From assembly GCA_947652115.1 (NCBI GenBank), contig OX393564.1, positions 4,514,354 to 4,578,353 on the forward strand: a DNA stretch of 64,000 nucleotides, read 5' to 3'. This document shows, piece by piece, positions 24,301 through 35,935 of the stretch. This DNA is from Blastomussa wellsi (lineage: Eukaryota > Cnidaria > Anthozoa > Scleractinia > Plerogyridae). The translations under genes and the position numbers were made by a program. The notes beneath the pieces are model-generated. The model was not told the DNA's origin and did no database searches. It saw nothing but the letters and a program-made list of their open reading frames with translations. Position 1 is the stretch's first letter, and every line of letters starts with the position of its first letter.

Positions 24301-27300
24301 GCAGGCCGAGAAAAAATGAAGTACAGGCATCCAACACTAATTAAGTAACATCTATGTTTTTGTGTCAGCTGGGTTCTTACCTTTGCCAAAGCTTTGGCGT
24401 CAAGCAATGCGGGTGCAACAAAATCTGCATGACCAGCACTGTCCATCATCGCCTGGCGAACGGCGATTTTGTTTTTAGGGTCCGCATGACTCGTGTATTC
24501 CAGAAAAATCACTTCTTCGGCAAGCTTACTTCTCTCTCGAGCGTAAATCAATCCGCCACCTTTTATAAATGATTCGAACATGTTTGGGTCCATTCCATCT
24601 TTGAGGAGCGCAGGTGATATCGCCATTGCAAACATGGCGCCTTCATTGGAGTTAAAACCAATAATGACATCCACATCGTGGTGGAATTGACCTGTTTTGA
24701 ACAGGATTTCTGGTAGATCTGGCAAAAAGATGCCATCTACTATAGGTGCCACTATATTTTGCGGGCCCTTGAAGTTAGCGAGTGTGAGCCCATCTTGCAC
24801 TGTTAGAACTTCCTCAACAGACTTTCCACGGACACAGTTTACATAATTTGGTCCCAAGGTACAGTTTATAAGCTTGGCAAACAGTTCTAACTGTCCTGTG
24901 TTAGTAACGTTTCCACAGAAGAAAGGTAATGAGGATGCACCGCTCTGTGCTATGGCTCTATGAAACAAACCTTTGGACAATGGCGAGATTAAATGAAGGG
25001 AAACACTCATTCCCCCTGTGCTCTCACCAAATATGGTTACTCTGCTGGGATCGCCGCCAAAGCTAGCAATATTGGCTTGAATCCACTTTAATGCCAGTAC
25101 CTACAATTATAAAGGTTAATCCACTCAAACATGATTACCTTTTGTAAAGGTGAACAAGTTTTTGTATTCTATCATTGCAGATTTGAGGACATCGACATAC
25201 GTATATGCCTTGGTTCGCTGTTACAAGTTGAAAAGATTTTGAAATATATGTGGACCAAAGGAGGATCGGAATTAAAATCGGATCTTTGCGCTATTTTAAG
25301 TTAAGTGTGGCCATGATGTAAAGAGTTTGAAGACACACCAGCCAGTGGCGTTCACTGTGGATAAAGCAACAAATGTACCGATAAAAGCAGCGGCACGTTT
25401 TCCCAGCTGAAGCCTAGTCTCACTAAAAATAGAGTGTACAGTGCCACAGAATAACACAAACACTGACTACGGAAGAGTTTCCCCCCTCCCCCCTCTTTTC
25501 TCAGCACCTTGAATAGCTAGAGTATTATTACATCACTCCCACTTGTCACATCGCACCTGGTCCATCATCCCATAATTTCCTTTATAATCAGTGCCAGGAA
25601 TGTTAAAGAAGCCAAGTACTCCAAGACGATAGTTGATTGACACAACGATGACGTTATTGAAGGTCGCCAGCACTCCACTAGGATACAATGAGGACGTCCC
25701 AAAAATGAACCCACCGCCATGTATCCACACCATCACCGCCATCTTATCATCAGGTTTAACAGTTGATGGAACAAACACATTGAGGAAAAGGCAGTCTTCA
25801 CTGATCTTCACTAGTAAAACAAAGAAACAAACTGACACGATCGATCGGGGACTGGCATACAAAAGGCACGGGGATGCTCGTCGTATCGCTTAGGAGCGTA
25901 AATTTCGGATTTTGGTCTCACTTAGGGTGTTCTGGGCAAAACGCCATTACATTTAGCCGTGAAGGTCTCGTTTAGGGTTGCACGAGAAGACATATAAAAT
26001 ACCTATATATTTAATATGTATATTTTAAAGGGCCCTAGTCCGCCTCCGCCATTTTCGATGCCATCGAAATTATGGAAATTGTATTGTTAGGCGAAAGTTA
26101 TTACATTGCTGTGAGTTATGTTACTTGAAGTGTTTAATTGCAAAAGTTAGCAATTTTCTCAGTGATCTCTTTCGATTCGACACGCTCAGCGTAAAATATA
26201 ATACTGAACTCTGGCATATAAACAATAACAAAGGTGTGGCTGACTAGAGCCCTTTAAAAACAACAACAAAACTTTATTAACTTCATAAATTACACTGTCC
26301 CGCAGGTAGCAAAAGCTAATCTAGGCGGGACAGAAGAACAACTGAGGGTTTGGCTTTTATAAGTACTATTACATATATAAATTTTAAATTAATATTATTA
26401 ATATTAATATTATTACTATTAATATTATTACATAAAGACGAAGTTATGCAGACGTTGGAATATTCGTTTTATTTACTTGATTCATATAATCAAAGTTTTC
26501 ATGGTCACTTTTAGTGGTAAATAAAAGGTCTACTTTAGGGGTTTAATTCAAAATTTCCGACGAGCGTCCCCGCCCTTTTCATATGCGAGTACCCCCACGG
26601 GGTTCTTTGTTATGCCAATGACCCATTCTTGGTTTGTCTTGTGGATCGCCTTTCTGTAAACCAAAGCAAGGCAGTTGGTTTACGTTTTTGACAACGTCAG
26701 GGAAAGTATTAATTTGGTTCTTTTCAAAAACTAAATTGACAACGTAGCGCCTATAAAAAAGTAAATGTAAATGAGACTTAAATGGTCACGTTCCTTTACG
26801 ACCTTTTTATGGTTAGTCTCTCTTCAATAAAAGTAAATAAGAGAAAGTACATATGGTGGGAGGAGATCTTCAGAATGATAGCTCGTCACAAATCCTGATT
26901 GACTTACCATGTTGCAAGAAACGACGGTGTCGGTGTGTGTGCCGGGAGATCGGGGGTTGGTTGGCGGGGAAGGGGTGGTTGGCTGGGGATTGCATATTAC
27001 GAGGTTTAGGGACCGTTCATTAATGGGAGGGGGGTGGATGAGAAATTAACAAATTTTCCTTTATTTTTCAATACCCCCCTTTGAAAAACTAAAATATTTC
27101 AGGTCCCCCCTATTTTATAATGGAAGCATTTCAATAATGAATTATGAATGAATTATGAAGACGACACTTCTAACATGACAGTTGTTACAAATAGTTATTT
27201 CATGTATGACAAGGTTTTTGGTTGGTATGGAGTGCAAAATTGAATTGATGTCAACAGTGAGGCACAAAGGGCCAAATTTCTAGGAGGGTCTGGTGGCATG

Positions 27301-29063
27301 CTCCCCCAGGCAAATTAAAATTTATGTTGCAGAGAAGCGATTTCCTTAATTCTGGGCAAGCATTTTTTGTTTTTAAACCATCAAGTTGACAGGGCCGTAC
27401 CTAGGATTTTTGTCTACGGGGGCAATTTTTTGTCTGAGGGGAGGGGGGAACTCCGCACACCTTCACTTTGTACAAGAAATAGCCCAGCACAATCAAACAC
27501 TATGTTAGAAAAAAAACATTTGGTTTTCCTGTCGGGGGCAACTGCCCCCCCCCCCATACCCCCCCCCCCCCCCTGCACCACCGCTATGTACGGCCCTGAC
27601 AAGTTTACTCACCAAAACCTTTGGGGAAGCAAAACATCACTTCTTTTATAGAAGCATGGAGCATGTTGACGATTAGTGTTCATCTCCACAAAAGTAAATA
27701 TATAATTTTTAAGGCAAGTTGTAGTATTTTTAAAAAGAGTGAAATTTTGTCTGAACGGCATGGTTGTATGAGATATGGTCGAAAAGTGCGAGTCTTGTGC
27801 CAAAAGTGTGACACTTGGTGTTTAATGTTATTATGGTATTTGCATCTGGGATGTTACTCTGTATGGTTTTCTTTACGAAAACAATTCAACCACTTGGATC
27901 CATTGTGCATTTAATTTGAAGCACTACAGTTGAAGGTTATGGTAGGTTAACACTCTTTTAAACTAATCTTGTGTGCAAGTGGCAGTACCAAATAAATTAT
28001 TACTGTAAATCATACTCCATGACTGCACCAAAATAATGCACAAGATGGTGCCCTTAGAATAATCATAGTGAACAGGTCATGAAATCTTGGGTGACCACCT
28101 CAAATTTCGAGGTCCCCTCCCCTCCTCGCCAACCACTCCTTGTGAAAATCTACTGACTATTACATCATTTGTATTTGACTGTGGGCTTGTGAGGAAGCGG
28201 TCGAGAATGGTTCATTTTCCAACCGAACTGTTGGCCACATTATATTCTTCTTTTTGCTGACTCTTTTGTTGAATCTTCGCTCTAAGGGTCAATTTTGCTA
28301 GTAATATTTTATTATTTTACTTATGCACCTATCAATGTTAAGCCCGAGGGAGGGGGGGGGGGGTCGGGCTACCCATGGGACTTTGACTGTGAGGTTTGTC
28401 CCCAGGGTGGGGATTTTGATCGGAAATTTTGACATGGCCACCATTTTTAATAGTGGAGAAGTGGAAGATTTTGATACTTTTGACCAATTATGTTGTCCCA
28501 GGGGTGGGGAATTTGACTTATCTTTTCAGAAAATGTCAAAATCCCCACCCCATGCCCTCCCCCCCCCCCCCCGACTCTCCCTCGGGCTTAACATTGATAG
28601 GTGCATCTATTACGTGAATACATAATTCTCCGTCTCGAGTCACGCAAACCCTACATGCATCTCAAAATCATTTTCTTTCTGTTCTAAAGGCAATACTGCA
28701 GCTTTTTTCTCGGTTGTTGTTAGTAAACTTACCTGACAGAGGCCTAGCTATCTCAGGAATAGGCAATGAATCATGGACACACGACGCCCCGAACTCTGTG
28801 ACTTGTTTTATTCCAGGCCATGATTTGACGGGCTTAGGATCTGAAAACCTCAATTCTCCCAGCGGAGGCTCGGCATACGGGATACCAAGATACTCGTGCA
28901 CTATTTTGCCGTGTGGAAGCCTCTCAATCTTGCCAACGACTTCACCAGACTCGGTCTGCACGACTGGGGAGCGTAGGGTCCCTTCGAGTTCGGCTTGGGC
29001 GAAATTACATGCACAAAGGACAGCACAGGCGACGGTTACACACAAAAATGAATCTAACTTCAT
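21399..29063 (-). CDS. Carboxylesterase type B, ER-retained (CE-C)
   Basis: Five exons: 28733-29063, 25557-25810, 24381-25100, 22235-22461 and 21399-21621. Intron phases are 1-0-0-2, giving 584 residues. A signal peptide (cleavage near FAQAELE) is followed by the esterase core. The oxyanion loop is HGGGF. The nucleophile elbow reads GESTG (Ser about 222), where the family has GESAG, so the oxyanion residue after the Ser is Thr. The acid is Glu in NSNEGAMF and the base is His in GVGHAVEIGF. The C-terminus is PKDEL. Introns 1 and 3 contain two copies of a 0.5-kb direct repeat that flank exons 2 and 3. The start codon lies 527 bp from that of CE-D on the opposite strand, so a shared regulatory region is likely. 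Ester hydrolysis in the ER is inferred from the family. Confidence 0.87.
23350..23867 (+). repeat. 0.5-kb direct repeat, copy 1 (contains MITE)
   Basis: Nearly identical to 25898-26415. Starts GTAAATTTCGGATTTTGGTC, includes the MITE at 23479-23708 and ends in an ATT-rich run. Copy 1 is bracketed by a 90-bp direct repeat (about 23259-23350 and 23867-23959, starting AGGTTATACAGTTGCTCTGG). Confidence 0.9.
23479..23708 (+). mobile_element. MITE (AGGGCCCTAGTCAGCC ends), copy 2
   Basis: Inverted ends TTAAAGGGCCCTAGTCAGCC and GGCTGACTAGAGCCCTTTAA, about 230 bp, CE-C intron 3. Confidence 0.8.
25898..26415 (+). repeat. 0.5-kb direct repeat, copy 2
   Basis: Same sequence as 23350-23867 with a few substitutions, in CE-C intron 1. 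It sits inside a larger element that begins near 25865 (GGATGCTCGTCGTA) and ends near 26610 (CGACGAGCGTCCCCGC). Confidence 0.9.
26027..26257 (+). mobile_element. MITE (AGGGCCCTAGTCAGCC ends), copy 3
   Basis: Same element as copy 2, carried within the 0.5-kb duplicate. Confidence 0.8.
27391..27600. mobile_element. G/C-tract MITE-like element
   Basis: Ends AGGGCCGTACC and GTACGGCCCTG are inverted. The interior has long G and C runs. CE-C intron 1. Confidence 0.5.
28325..28604. mobile_element. MITE with about 28-bp terminal inverted repeats
   Basis: The left end GCACCTATCAATGTTAAGCC is inverted at the right end. The G-run and C-run next to the arms are also complementary. CE-C intron 1. Confidence 0.85.
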
Positions 29064-29590
29064 TGCAAGAGAGTTCTACTTGTGCCCGATGTTGTGCGAT
29101 TCTACTGTTCTTTTATAATTTCTTTGGTCCCAGGTCCCAGCCTGGGTTGTTTATATGCAAAGTGTTATGTCACCTTGCATTTCAGTGTATGACATCTTTA
29201 GACAATGTTTCCTTCTAAACGCAATACAAAAGAAGAAATCTACTTTTTTACTGTTTGTCGATGAAATAAGATTTGCCCATTCGTGGTCAGTCATGCTCAT
29301 CATCTCGTAGAATAACTCAAAAGGTCTTCCGAAAGTAATGAAGCTTTTAAGAGACTTCTAAAACAACGTGACTGGAGCAGGAAAGTAGAGGACTCTTAAC
29401 TTTGTGCAATGTGTCATGCAGCTTTGCATTAATACTGAGATTAAGAAAGGAGACTTTAGACTTTTGTCACACTACGTGGACGTGGGCTGAGTCAAGAGAT
29501 CTGGATCCAGAGAGCACGCGTCGCGTGTGACGTGCGGTGCAATATTCTGCATATGTTCAAGGCTTCCAACAGAAACATCAGAAAACAATT
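29064..29590. promoter_or_regulatory. Shared divergent promoter region of CE-C and CE-D
   Basis: There are 527 bp between the opposing start codons. Toward CE-D it contains an ACGTGGACGTGGG block (about 29475-29487) that recurs upstream of CE-E. TATA-like runs are weak. The bidirectional arrangement is seen directly; a shared regulatory function is inference. Confidence 0.45.
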
Positions 29591-32500
29591 ATGAAGGTAT
29601 ATCGAATGCGTCGTCACTTGCTTATCTCAGTTTTAGTATGCTTCCTCGTTGTCGGGTTGGAAATAACCCAAGGCGAGCAAGACGACCTGACACGTGCTCC
29701 CACCGTGGAGACCCAGGCCGGAGTAGTTGTGGGCAAGATCGAGTCTCATCCGCTTGGTAAATCGTCCTTCGAGTACCTTGGAATCCCGTACGCAGAACCG
29801 CCGGTTGGAGACTTAAGGTTTGCTGCTCCAAAACCTGCAAGACACTGGTCTGGAATTAGAGATGCAACAACGTATGGAAAAGCGTGCCCACGGCCGAGTT
29901 TGCCGATGCCGATTAGCGGGTTTGAACCAGGTTAGGTTACACTTACAGTAACGCTCAATTTCTTTGTCAGGCTAGCGCGATAAATTTAGGACCCGAAAAG
30001 ATAGCTTTGGATGCTTTATTTTTCAGTTTTCGTAAGCTTTAGATCAAGTCTCTGATAACAACCAAGTTTTGAGTGGGTGCGAAACTGCAGCTTACAAAAA
30101 TGGAACACGAAAAACTTCCAACCAATTTGGCTCCTGATATGATATAAGCTTATTTTGCTTACGTGACTATTGGACGCTGCTTGCTAATTACCATAAATTT
30201 CGGTTCAGGTTTATTTTTTACTTACTGTATTCGCTCTCGATTACCGAGTTTTTATTTTACAGGAGTTTTACACGTTTTTGACCATCTGATATTCGCAAAT
30301 GGAGAATACATCGAAATAAAAGTTTGCTCCGCCGTTTATTCAAATACAGCAAAATCTGAATTTCTTGAAACAAGCGTCACGTTATGAATAATTTAAAGCC
30401 TCTGTCACGACATTTGAGTCATTTTTGCGACGAGCCAAATTTCCCTTTAAAATGAATGAAACCTCTGCATAAATGTCTAGACGGATTGCAAATGGCAAAA
30501 TGTTTCAAAATATACAAACCGTTGCATAGTTCCTTTAACTCACTGTTAACTGACTGCATTATTAAAAAGGTATTGTAATCAGATGGAAATTAATAACAAT
30601 TGCTCCATTTGCTCAAGTCGGGGTTGAAAGTATATTCGTCTTCAGAGAAATCTTAACTTTAATACTCTTCTGAGTTGACTCTTAAAAGTTAGCTTTTTAT
30701 CGATTTTTAAAATTTCCGATTAGCACAACTCAGTGACCGGCTATTAGGCAAACTTTGATTGGCTACGCAGGGACGGTGAATTGTTTGACGGCCAATCCAT
30801 AAATAAACTGAGGCAGAAGTTCGTTTTTTAAGCAGTTACTGATTATGTGATTTTATAAACAACTGAGATACTACACGCGCTCTCTCATTGGTTGATACGT
30901 GTGTTTGGATGTAAACACAGTTGGGACGTTTTAGTTTCGTGCGTATTTTAAAAGAATATTTTCTAAAACCAAAAGAGGACTTTTTCCTTGTTTACATAGC
31001 CTCATCTAAACTCTCGGGAGGTGGGGAAAATTCTCGAAAGTTGTGCAAACTGTCAAGTCTGGATAACTGTCTCTTTGTCAGGTTTAGATGATTAGGCTAT
31101 GTAAACACGGAAAAAGTCTGTTGCTGAAATTGTGCCATGATAGTTTATTTCATTTATTCGCCCATTGCAGAACCAGAAAGCGAGGATTGTCTTTTCCTCA
31201 ATGTGTTTGTCCCATCAACCATCAAACAAACTGACAAACTGGCAGTGATGGTGTGGATACATGGAGGAGGATTCTCGTACCAGACATCATCGGATACGCC
31301 TGGAGGCATTCTTGCATCGTTCAATGACGTCATCGTGGTGACTTTCAACTACCGGCTGGGAATACTGGGTTTCTTCAACATTCCAAACAAATTCACTGAA
31401 ATGAGGGGCAATTATGGCATGTTTGACCAGGTATATAACTGATAACGCTTGCTGGTCAGTTATTTTGAGCCTGTCTTAAACATAATTTTGCAGATCATTA
31501 ATAATTAAAGCAAATATTTTGTTTTATCATTCCAGATTCTTGCATTAAAATGGGTGCAAAAGAACATCGCAAGTTTTGGCGGGGATCCTGACAGAGTTAC
31601 CATATTTGGTCAAAGTGCTGGAGCTGTATCGGTGTCGCTCCACTTGCTGTCGCATTTGTCTTATGAAGGGTATTTCCAGAGGGCTATTATACAGAGTGGC
31701 CCGGCTTCATATCCCTTGTACACCAGAGAAGTAAACGATACAAAGCATTTGGAGATGTTTGCCAATCTGGTGAATTGCAGCATGGACCCAGAACTGAGTT
31801 CATGCGTGAGAGGCAAGGCCGTTGAAGACATTTTAAAAGTCCAAAGTCAAATTATTTATCCCATGTACCGCGGTCCACAGGATCTCGTTGGTCCTGTTAT
31901 TGATGGCGAATTCTTGGTGGGTGCAGAGCTGCCCGAGGAACTGTTGGAAAGAGGCATTTTTCGCCGCTCGGTTGATGTTATGATAGGCACTACCTCCAAT
32001 GAAGGAGCCTTGTATGCGATGTTTCCACCAGATCAGGTCCAAAATGGAGTTGAAAGAGATTTGTTTGAGTCTTTTATCAAGGGTAGCGTCGTTTTTACTC
32101 GTGGGAGAAACGCGCTGGCAGAAGAGGCCGTCCTTAACGAGTACACGGACCACGCTGATCCAGAAAACAAACTCACTCGGCGGCGATTAATGCTAGAATG
32201 CCCTGGTGATTTTGCATTTGTTGCACCCATGCAACGAGATGCTAAAGGTTATAGCAAGGTATTTTTTATTTTTGACTTGTTCCTCTATTCCAGGTCTTAT
32301 AAACTGGTTGGATAAATGATGTCCTACTGGATCATCCGTCCTGTGGCCAATCCAGTTGCCTTATGCCTCTACGCCAAGACGCGGTTTCGTGCGAAATCCA
32401 TGCATATGTAAATAAGTTTCACCTTTAATTTCATAAAAATCCAACTAATTTTTTTTCTTTTGCACGAAGACTCGTTTTGAAGCAGAGACAGAAGGTAATT

Positions 32501-34927
32501 CGGAAATGGTCTCTACTTTACCTACCGCTTTAGACTTACATTGGATATATTTTCACCGACCCATTGTCAGGCTGGTTGTTGGAGGCGCAGTGGCCTAATG
32601 GTTAGTGCGCTGGACTCCGGATCGGACGATCCGGGTTCGAGCCTCTGGGACACTGCGTTGTGTTCTTGTACACGACACTTTACTCTCACAGTGCCTCTCT
32701 TCACCCAGGTGTATAAATGGGTACTGGCGAATTTACTGCTGGATGGACTAGCATCCCATCCAGGGGGGAGTAGAGTTAAGCTCCGGTCTGATGGGCCACT
32801 AGGCCCGAATGCAAACTTAACCTATTGTCAGGCTGGTTATTTATATGACTCTTATATTTCCACCCCTCCTTCGTATGACTTGAGTCAACCTTTTTTTCAG
32901 GAAGGACTGAAAACGTTTGCCTACTTGTTTGACCACATTCCAGACCATACTCCGTATCCGGAATGGATTGGTGTTAGTCATGGCATGGAACAAGGTTATC
33001 TGTTTGGAGCACCTTTCAAGACATTGTCCTGGTTCCTTTCAATGCTAACGCCAAAATATTCGGAAGCAGAGAAGGACTTTAGTCTTTACATTATGGAACT
33101 TTGGACGAACTTTGCCAAGACTGGGTAAGGGAATTGATAGAGTAGTATAGCCTCTAAACTGAGCAGTCTATTTAGCCTGCATAGCTGATGAAAGAGTGTG
33201 AGTACGACTTCCAATTTCAAGGGCGTGTTCGAGCAGTCAAGAATTCGATCCATCATGATTTTCACGGTAGAATAGCTAAACAAGCGAAGCGAGCTTTTTG
33301 GACCGCGAAGCGGCCGAGCGATCAGTGAAGTCAGCGCGCCATAAATAAATAAGACTTTGCTCTTATTAACAGAGCGGTCGATCTGTATAGGAGAATCTTC
33401 ACCGAGCGTTCGGTCTGTACTCACGACCGAGGTCAAGATTCTCCCATACAGACCGACTAAGCTCGGTTAATAAGATGTTTATTATATGGCCAAACAAAAA
33501 CTTAAATTTGCTAAACGACACTGCTTCGTTCTCGCTGACGTTTTTTTTGCGAACGGCGATGAGCTGAACTTAAATTTGCAAAAGTTTGGTCGTATCTTTA
33601 CTTTTTATTCTTGTCAAGCTTTTTTAATTTTCCATTTAGTATTTTTAGAGAAAAAGGGGACAATGTGTTCCTGTTTTGTTTGTAACTTTCTGACCCCGAA
33701 ATGCAATCGATCTACATGCCGGTCTAGATGGGAAAATCTAGACCGCGGTCAATATCGATTTTAGCCAATCAAATTCGTGAATTCGCTAGTTTCCAGTCCA
33801 ATTGAGGCACGGCCATATAATAAGACGTACTTTATACTCGAAGTTACTGCTCAGCGCCGGTGTGGAGAGAGGCTCTGAGAAGTTTGAAAGTAGAATCAGG
33901 CTCTTCGACAACTTACTAGATAGTAGACTTATAGATTACTAGATACGGATTACACGTCCAACGCTATTACCAGATTTACCACTCGGCCACCCTGCCTCCT
34001 CCAAGGATTGTGCTAATTTGCCGAGAAAAATTAAAAGATAAGAAAATAGAAAATTAAAGCATTACAAAATATGTATAGATATTAACTAAGCCTAGTTTAC
34101 ATAATAACACGTAATAACAACACTGAAATAACACTTTCCACCGATACATCACTATACATTCAATGGATATCGTAGTTTGTTTTGTCAACACTTATCAAAT
34201 CTATAGAGACTTACCTGGTGAATAGTGTTATCCAGCCTTTGAACAAAATAAAGAACTGGTTAACATAATCAAATATTTTGGTTAACTCTTATAACATATA
34301 GGAATGTTCCCCAGTGGAGCGCAGGTACAAGACTCTCTCTTTCTTATAAAGAGCTGGGGAACAAAATCAAATATTTGTTTAACTCTTGTCACGTGTGGGA
34401 ATATTTTGTTTTCACAAGCGTTCCTTCCCTGGAATGAAGTGACTCGATCTATCTACACTCTACTTCTAAATTTGAACTGATATTTATGTCACTAAACAAG
34501 ACCGCCCGCAACGGAGAGTTACGACTGAACAGTGTTCGTGTCACCTGCAAGTTTTTCATGGGATAAGGATGATAAAAATCCGCACTGATAAATAACCATT
34601 TTTTTTTTGCTTTGAATTTCCTTCCTTTTTAGGTCTCCAAATCCACAGACGAAATCCGCGTTCTCCCAGCTCACGTGGCCTCAATTTACTGAGGATGAAC
34701 AAGCGACATTTGTCCTTGGCATGAAACCGAGGATAGAATATAGATACAAAGCAGATAAGGTTGCCTTCTGGAATAAATTGTTTCCAAGACTGATCCAAGA
34801 GTGTAAGAAAGATGTAGTAGAACAAACAGTGGAAGAGAAACTGGCATTGGTATCGAACGAGGAAGAAGTGGAAGAGGAAGTGGAAGTGGAAGAGCCCGAG
34901 GAAGAGCTCTCGAAGGACGAGTTGTAG
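29591..34927 (+). CDS. Carboxylesterase type B, ER-retained, acidic tail (CE-D)
   Basis: Five exons: 29591-29930, 31171-31430, 31536-32258, 32901-33124 and 34633-34927. Intron phases are 1-0-0-2 and the product is 613 residues. The start was taken at MKVYRMRR because it gives a signal peptide (hydrophobic [14 protein letters not shown]). An upstream in-frame ATG at 29537 would bury that segment. Catalytic motifs are HGGGF, GQSAG (Ser about 227), Glu in TSNEGALY and His in [10 protein letters not shown]. Exon 5 is longer than in CE-A, B and C because of a Glu-rich stretch just before the C-terminal SKDEL. Such acidic stretches next to KDEL resemble ER calcium-buffering chaperones, but that function is only speculation here. 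Intron 3 holds an intact SINE with target-site duplication. Confidence 0.87.
30863..31118. repeat. Dispersed repeat (CCTCATCTAAACTCTCGGGAG family)
   Basis: Contains TTTACATAGCCTCATCTAAA and its inverse near 31085-31110. Related blocks (TTTAGATGAGGCTATGTAAA) occur at about 9760 and 57797. CE-D intron 1. Confidence 0.6.
32578..32823 (+). mobile_element. tRNA-derived SINE with 15-bp target-site duplication
   Basis: Head resembles a tRNA, with box A-like TGGCCTAATGG (32591) and box B GGTTCGAGCC (32634). The body includes CACAGTGCCTCTCTTCACCC. It is flanked by ATTGTCAGGCTGGTT at 32563-32577 and 32824-32838. It sits in CE-D intron 3, just before exon 4. A functional tRNA is ruled out by the lack of a full cloverleaf. 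Confidence 0.9.
33250..33480. repeat. Degenerate inverted repeat in CE-D intron 4
   Basis: TCTGTATAGGAGAATCTT is inverted as AAGATTCTCCCATACAGA about 60 bp away. The surrounding GCGAAGCGAGC-type sequence looks repetitive. Confidence 0.5.
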
Positions 34928-35194
34928 GTCAAGATGCACTTCAGCGGTGTGACAATAGTATTTCCCATAACAAATGACTTCTACAAAAGTAGCTTCTTAT
35001 TATTAAATCCCTATCAAAGTGAATTTTTATCTTACTTTATTATTTAGGTAGCGTCAATTAATGAGGGTTGTTGAAAAATATTGCGGTAGATGTTTGGAAT
35101 CGAACGACACCCGTTGTTCCGCACAGTGCTGTTATAACTTTAGCTGCATTATTGATCGTAAACTTTTTCCAAAGCCTTTAATTCTAGGTTCGTT

Positions 35195-35200
35195 AATAAA
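35195..35200 (+). terminator. Candidate poly(A) signal of CE-D
   Basis: AATAAA about 270 bp after the stop codon. An earlier ATTAAA lies at about 35001. Confidence 0.35.
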
Positions 35201-35283
35201 GTTTGCATTAAAGGTTTGGTTTGTGTATTCCTCGCCAAATACTTTACATAATGTCGTTGATTTTGCTATCTAATAGTACTTAA

Positions 35284-35935
35284 CATGTTGAGCCCTTCTC
35301 GTCGATCCATCCGCTTCGCTGTTCTAAGGCACTTGTTTATTGATCAACGTACTACCAAAAAACGATCCTCAAAAGAACTGGATCCCGAACAATAATCAAG
35401 TAAAAAGCTCGAAGTCAATAACTGCATGGAGCGTTGTACTTTATTAATGTTCGGGATCCAGTTCTTTTGAGGGTCACTTCGAGTAGCTTGTTGTACATCG
35501 AACCAGTTCATTAGAACAGGGAAGCAGATGGAACGACGAGAAGAGCTCAGCCCCCGGGGGGGGGGGTACTCCCCTATAAAAATGACGGGGGTGCTCGTCG
35601 TACCTTTTAGGGGGTAAAATTTGTGAATTGGTACCGCTTAGGGTGCAAAAATCTAAAATGACCGCCGCTTAAGATGTTGTGGTACCTTTTAGGGGCCTTC
35701 CGTATAGGTTTTGAAAAAAAGCGTGTTTATCACTATAAAAATTGCCAGATCCAGTTAATTTATTACTTCAGAAATGGTACCTTTTAGGGGTAAAAATTAC
35801 TCTGAGCCACGCCCACAAAATGAGATTCTGGTACCTTTTAGGGGTGTTTTCGAAAATTTCCGACGAGCACCCCCGTCATTTTCATACGGGAGTACCCCCC
35901 CCCCCCCCGGGGCTCAGCCCAACTCAGAAGTAGTT
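35284..35935. mobile_element. Foldback with a second MITE nested in it
   Basis: The outer foldback pairs CCTCAAAAGAACTGGATCCC (35364) with its inverse at about 35455, and CTTCTCGTCG with CGACGAGAAG. The inner MITE (about 35554-35911) has inverted ends GGTACTCCC...GACGGGGGTGCTCGTCG. It is flanked by GCTCAGCCC at 35545-35553 and 35912-35920, a 9-bp target-site duplication. Confidence 0.75.

Noticed and set aside
29537..29590. Upstream ATG for CE-D
   Set aside because: It would add 18 polar residues before the signal peptide. The ATG at 29591 gives a normal secretory N-terminus.
32581..32645. Possible tRNA gene
   Set aside because: It has box A- and box B-like parts but is the head of a SINE with a 15-bp target-site duplication; no full cloverleaf.
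32541..32900. In-frame upstream extension of CE-D exon 4
   Set aside because: It is SINE sequence; the acceptor TTTTTTTCAG at 32891-32900 fits the phase and paralogue boundaries.
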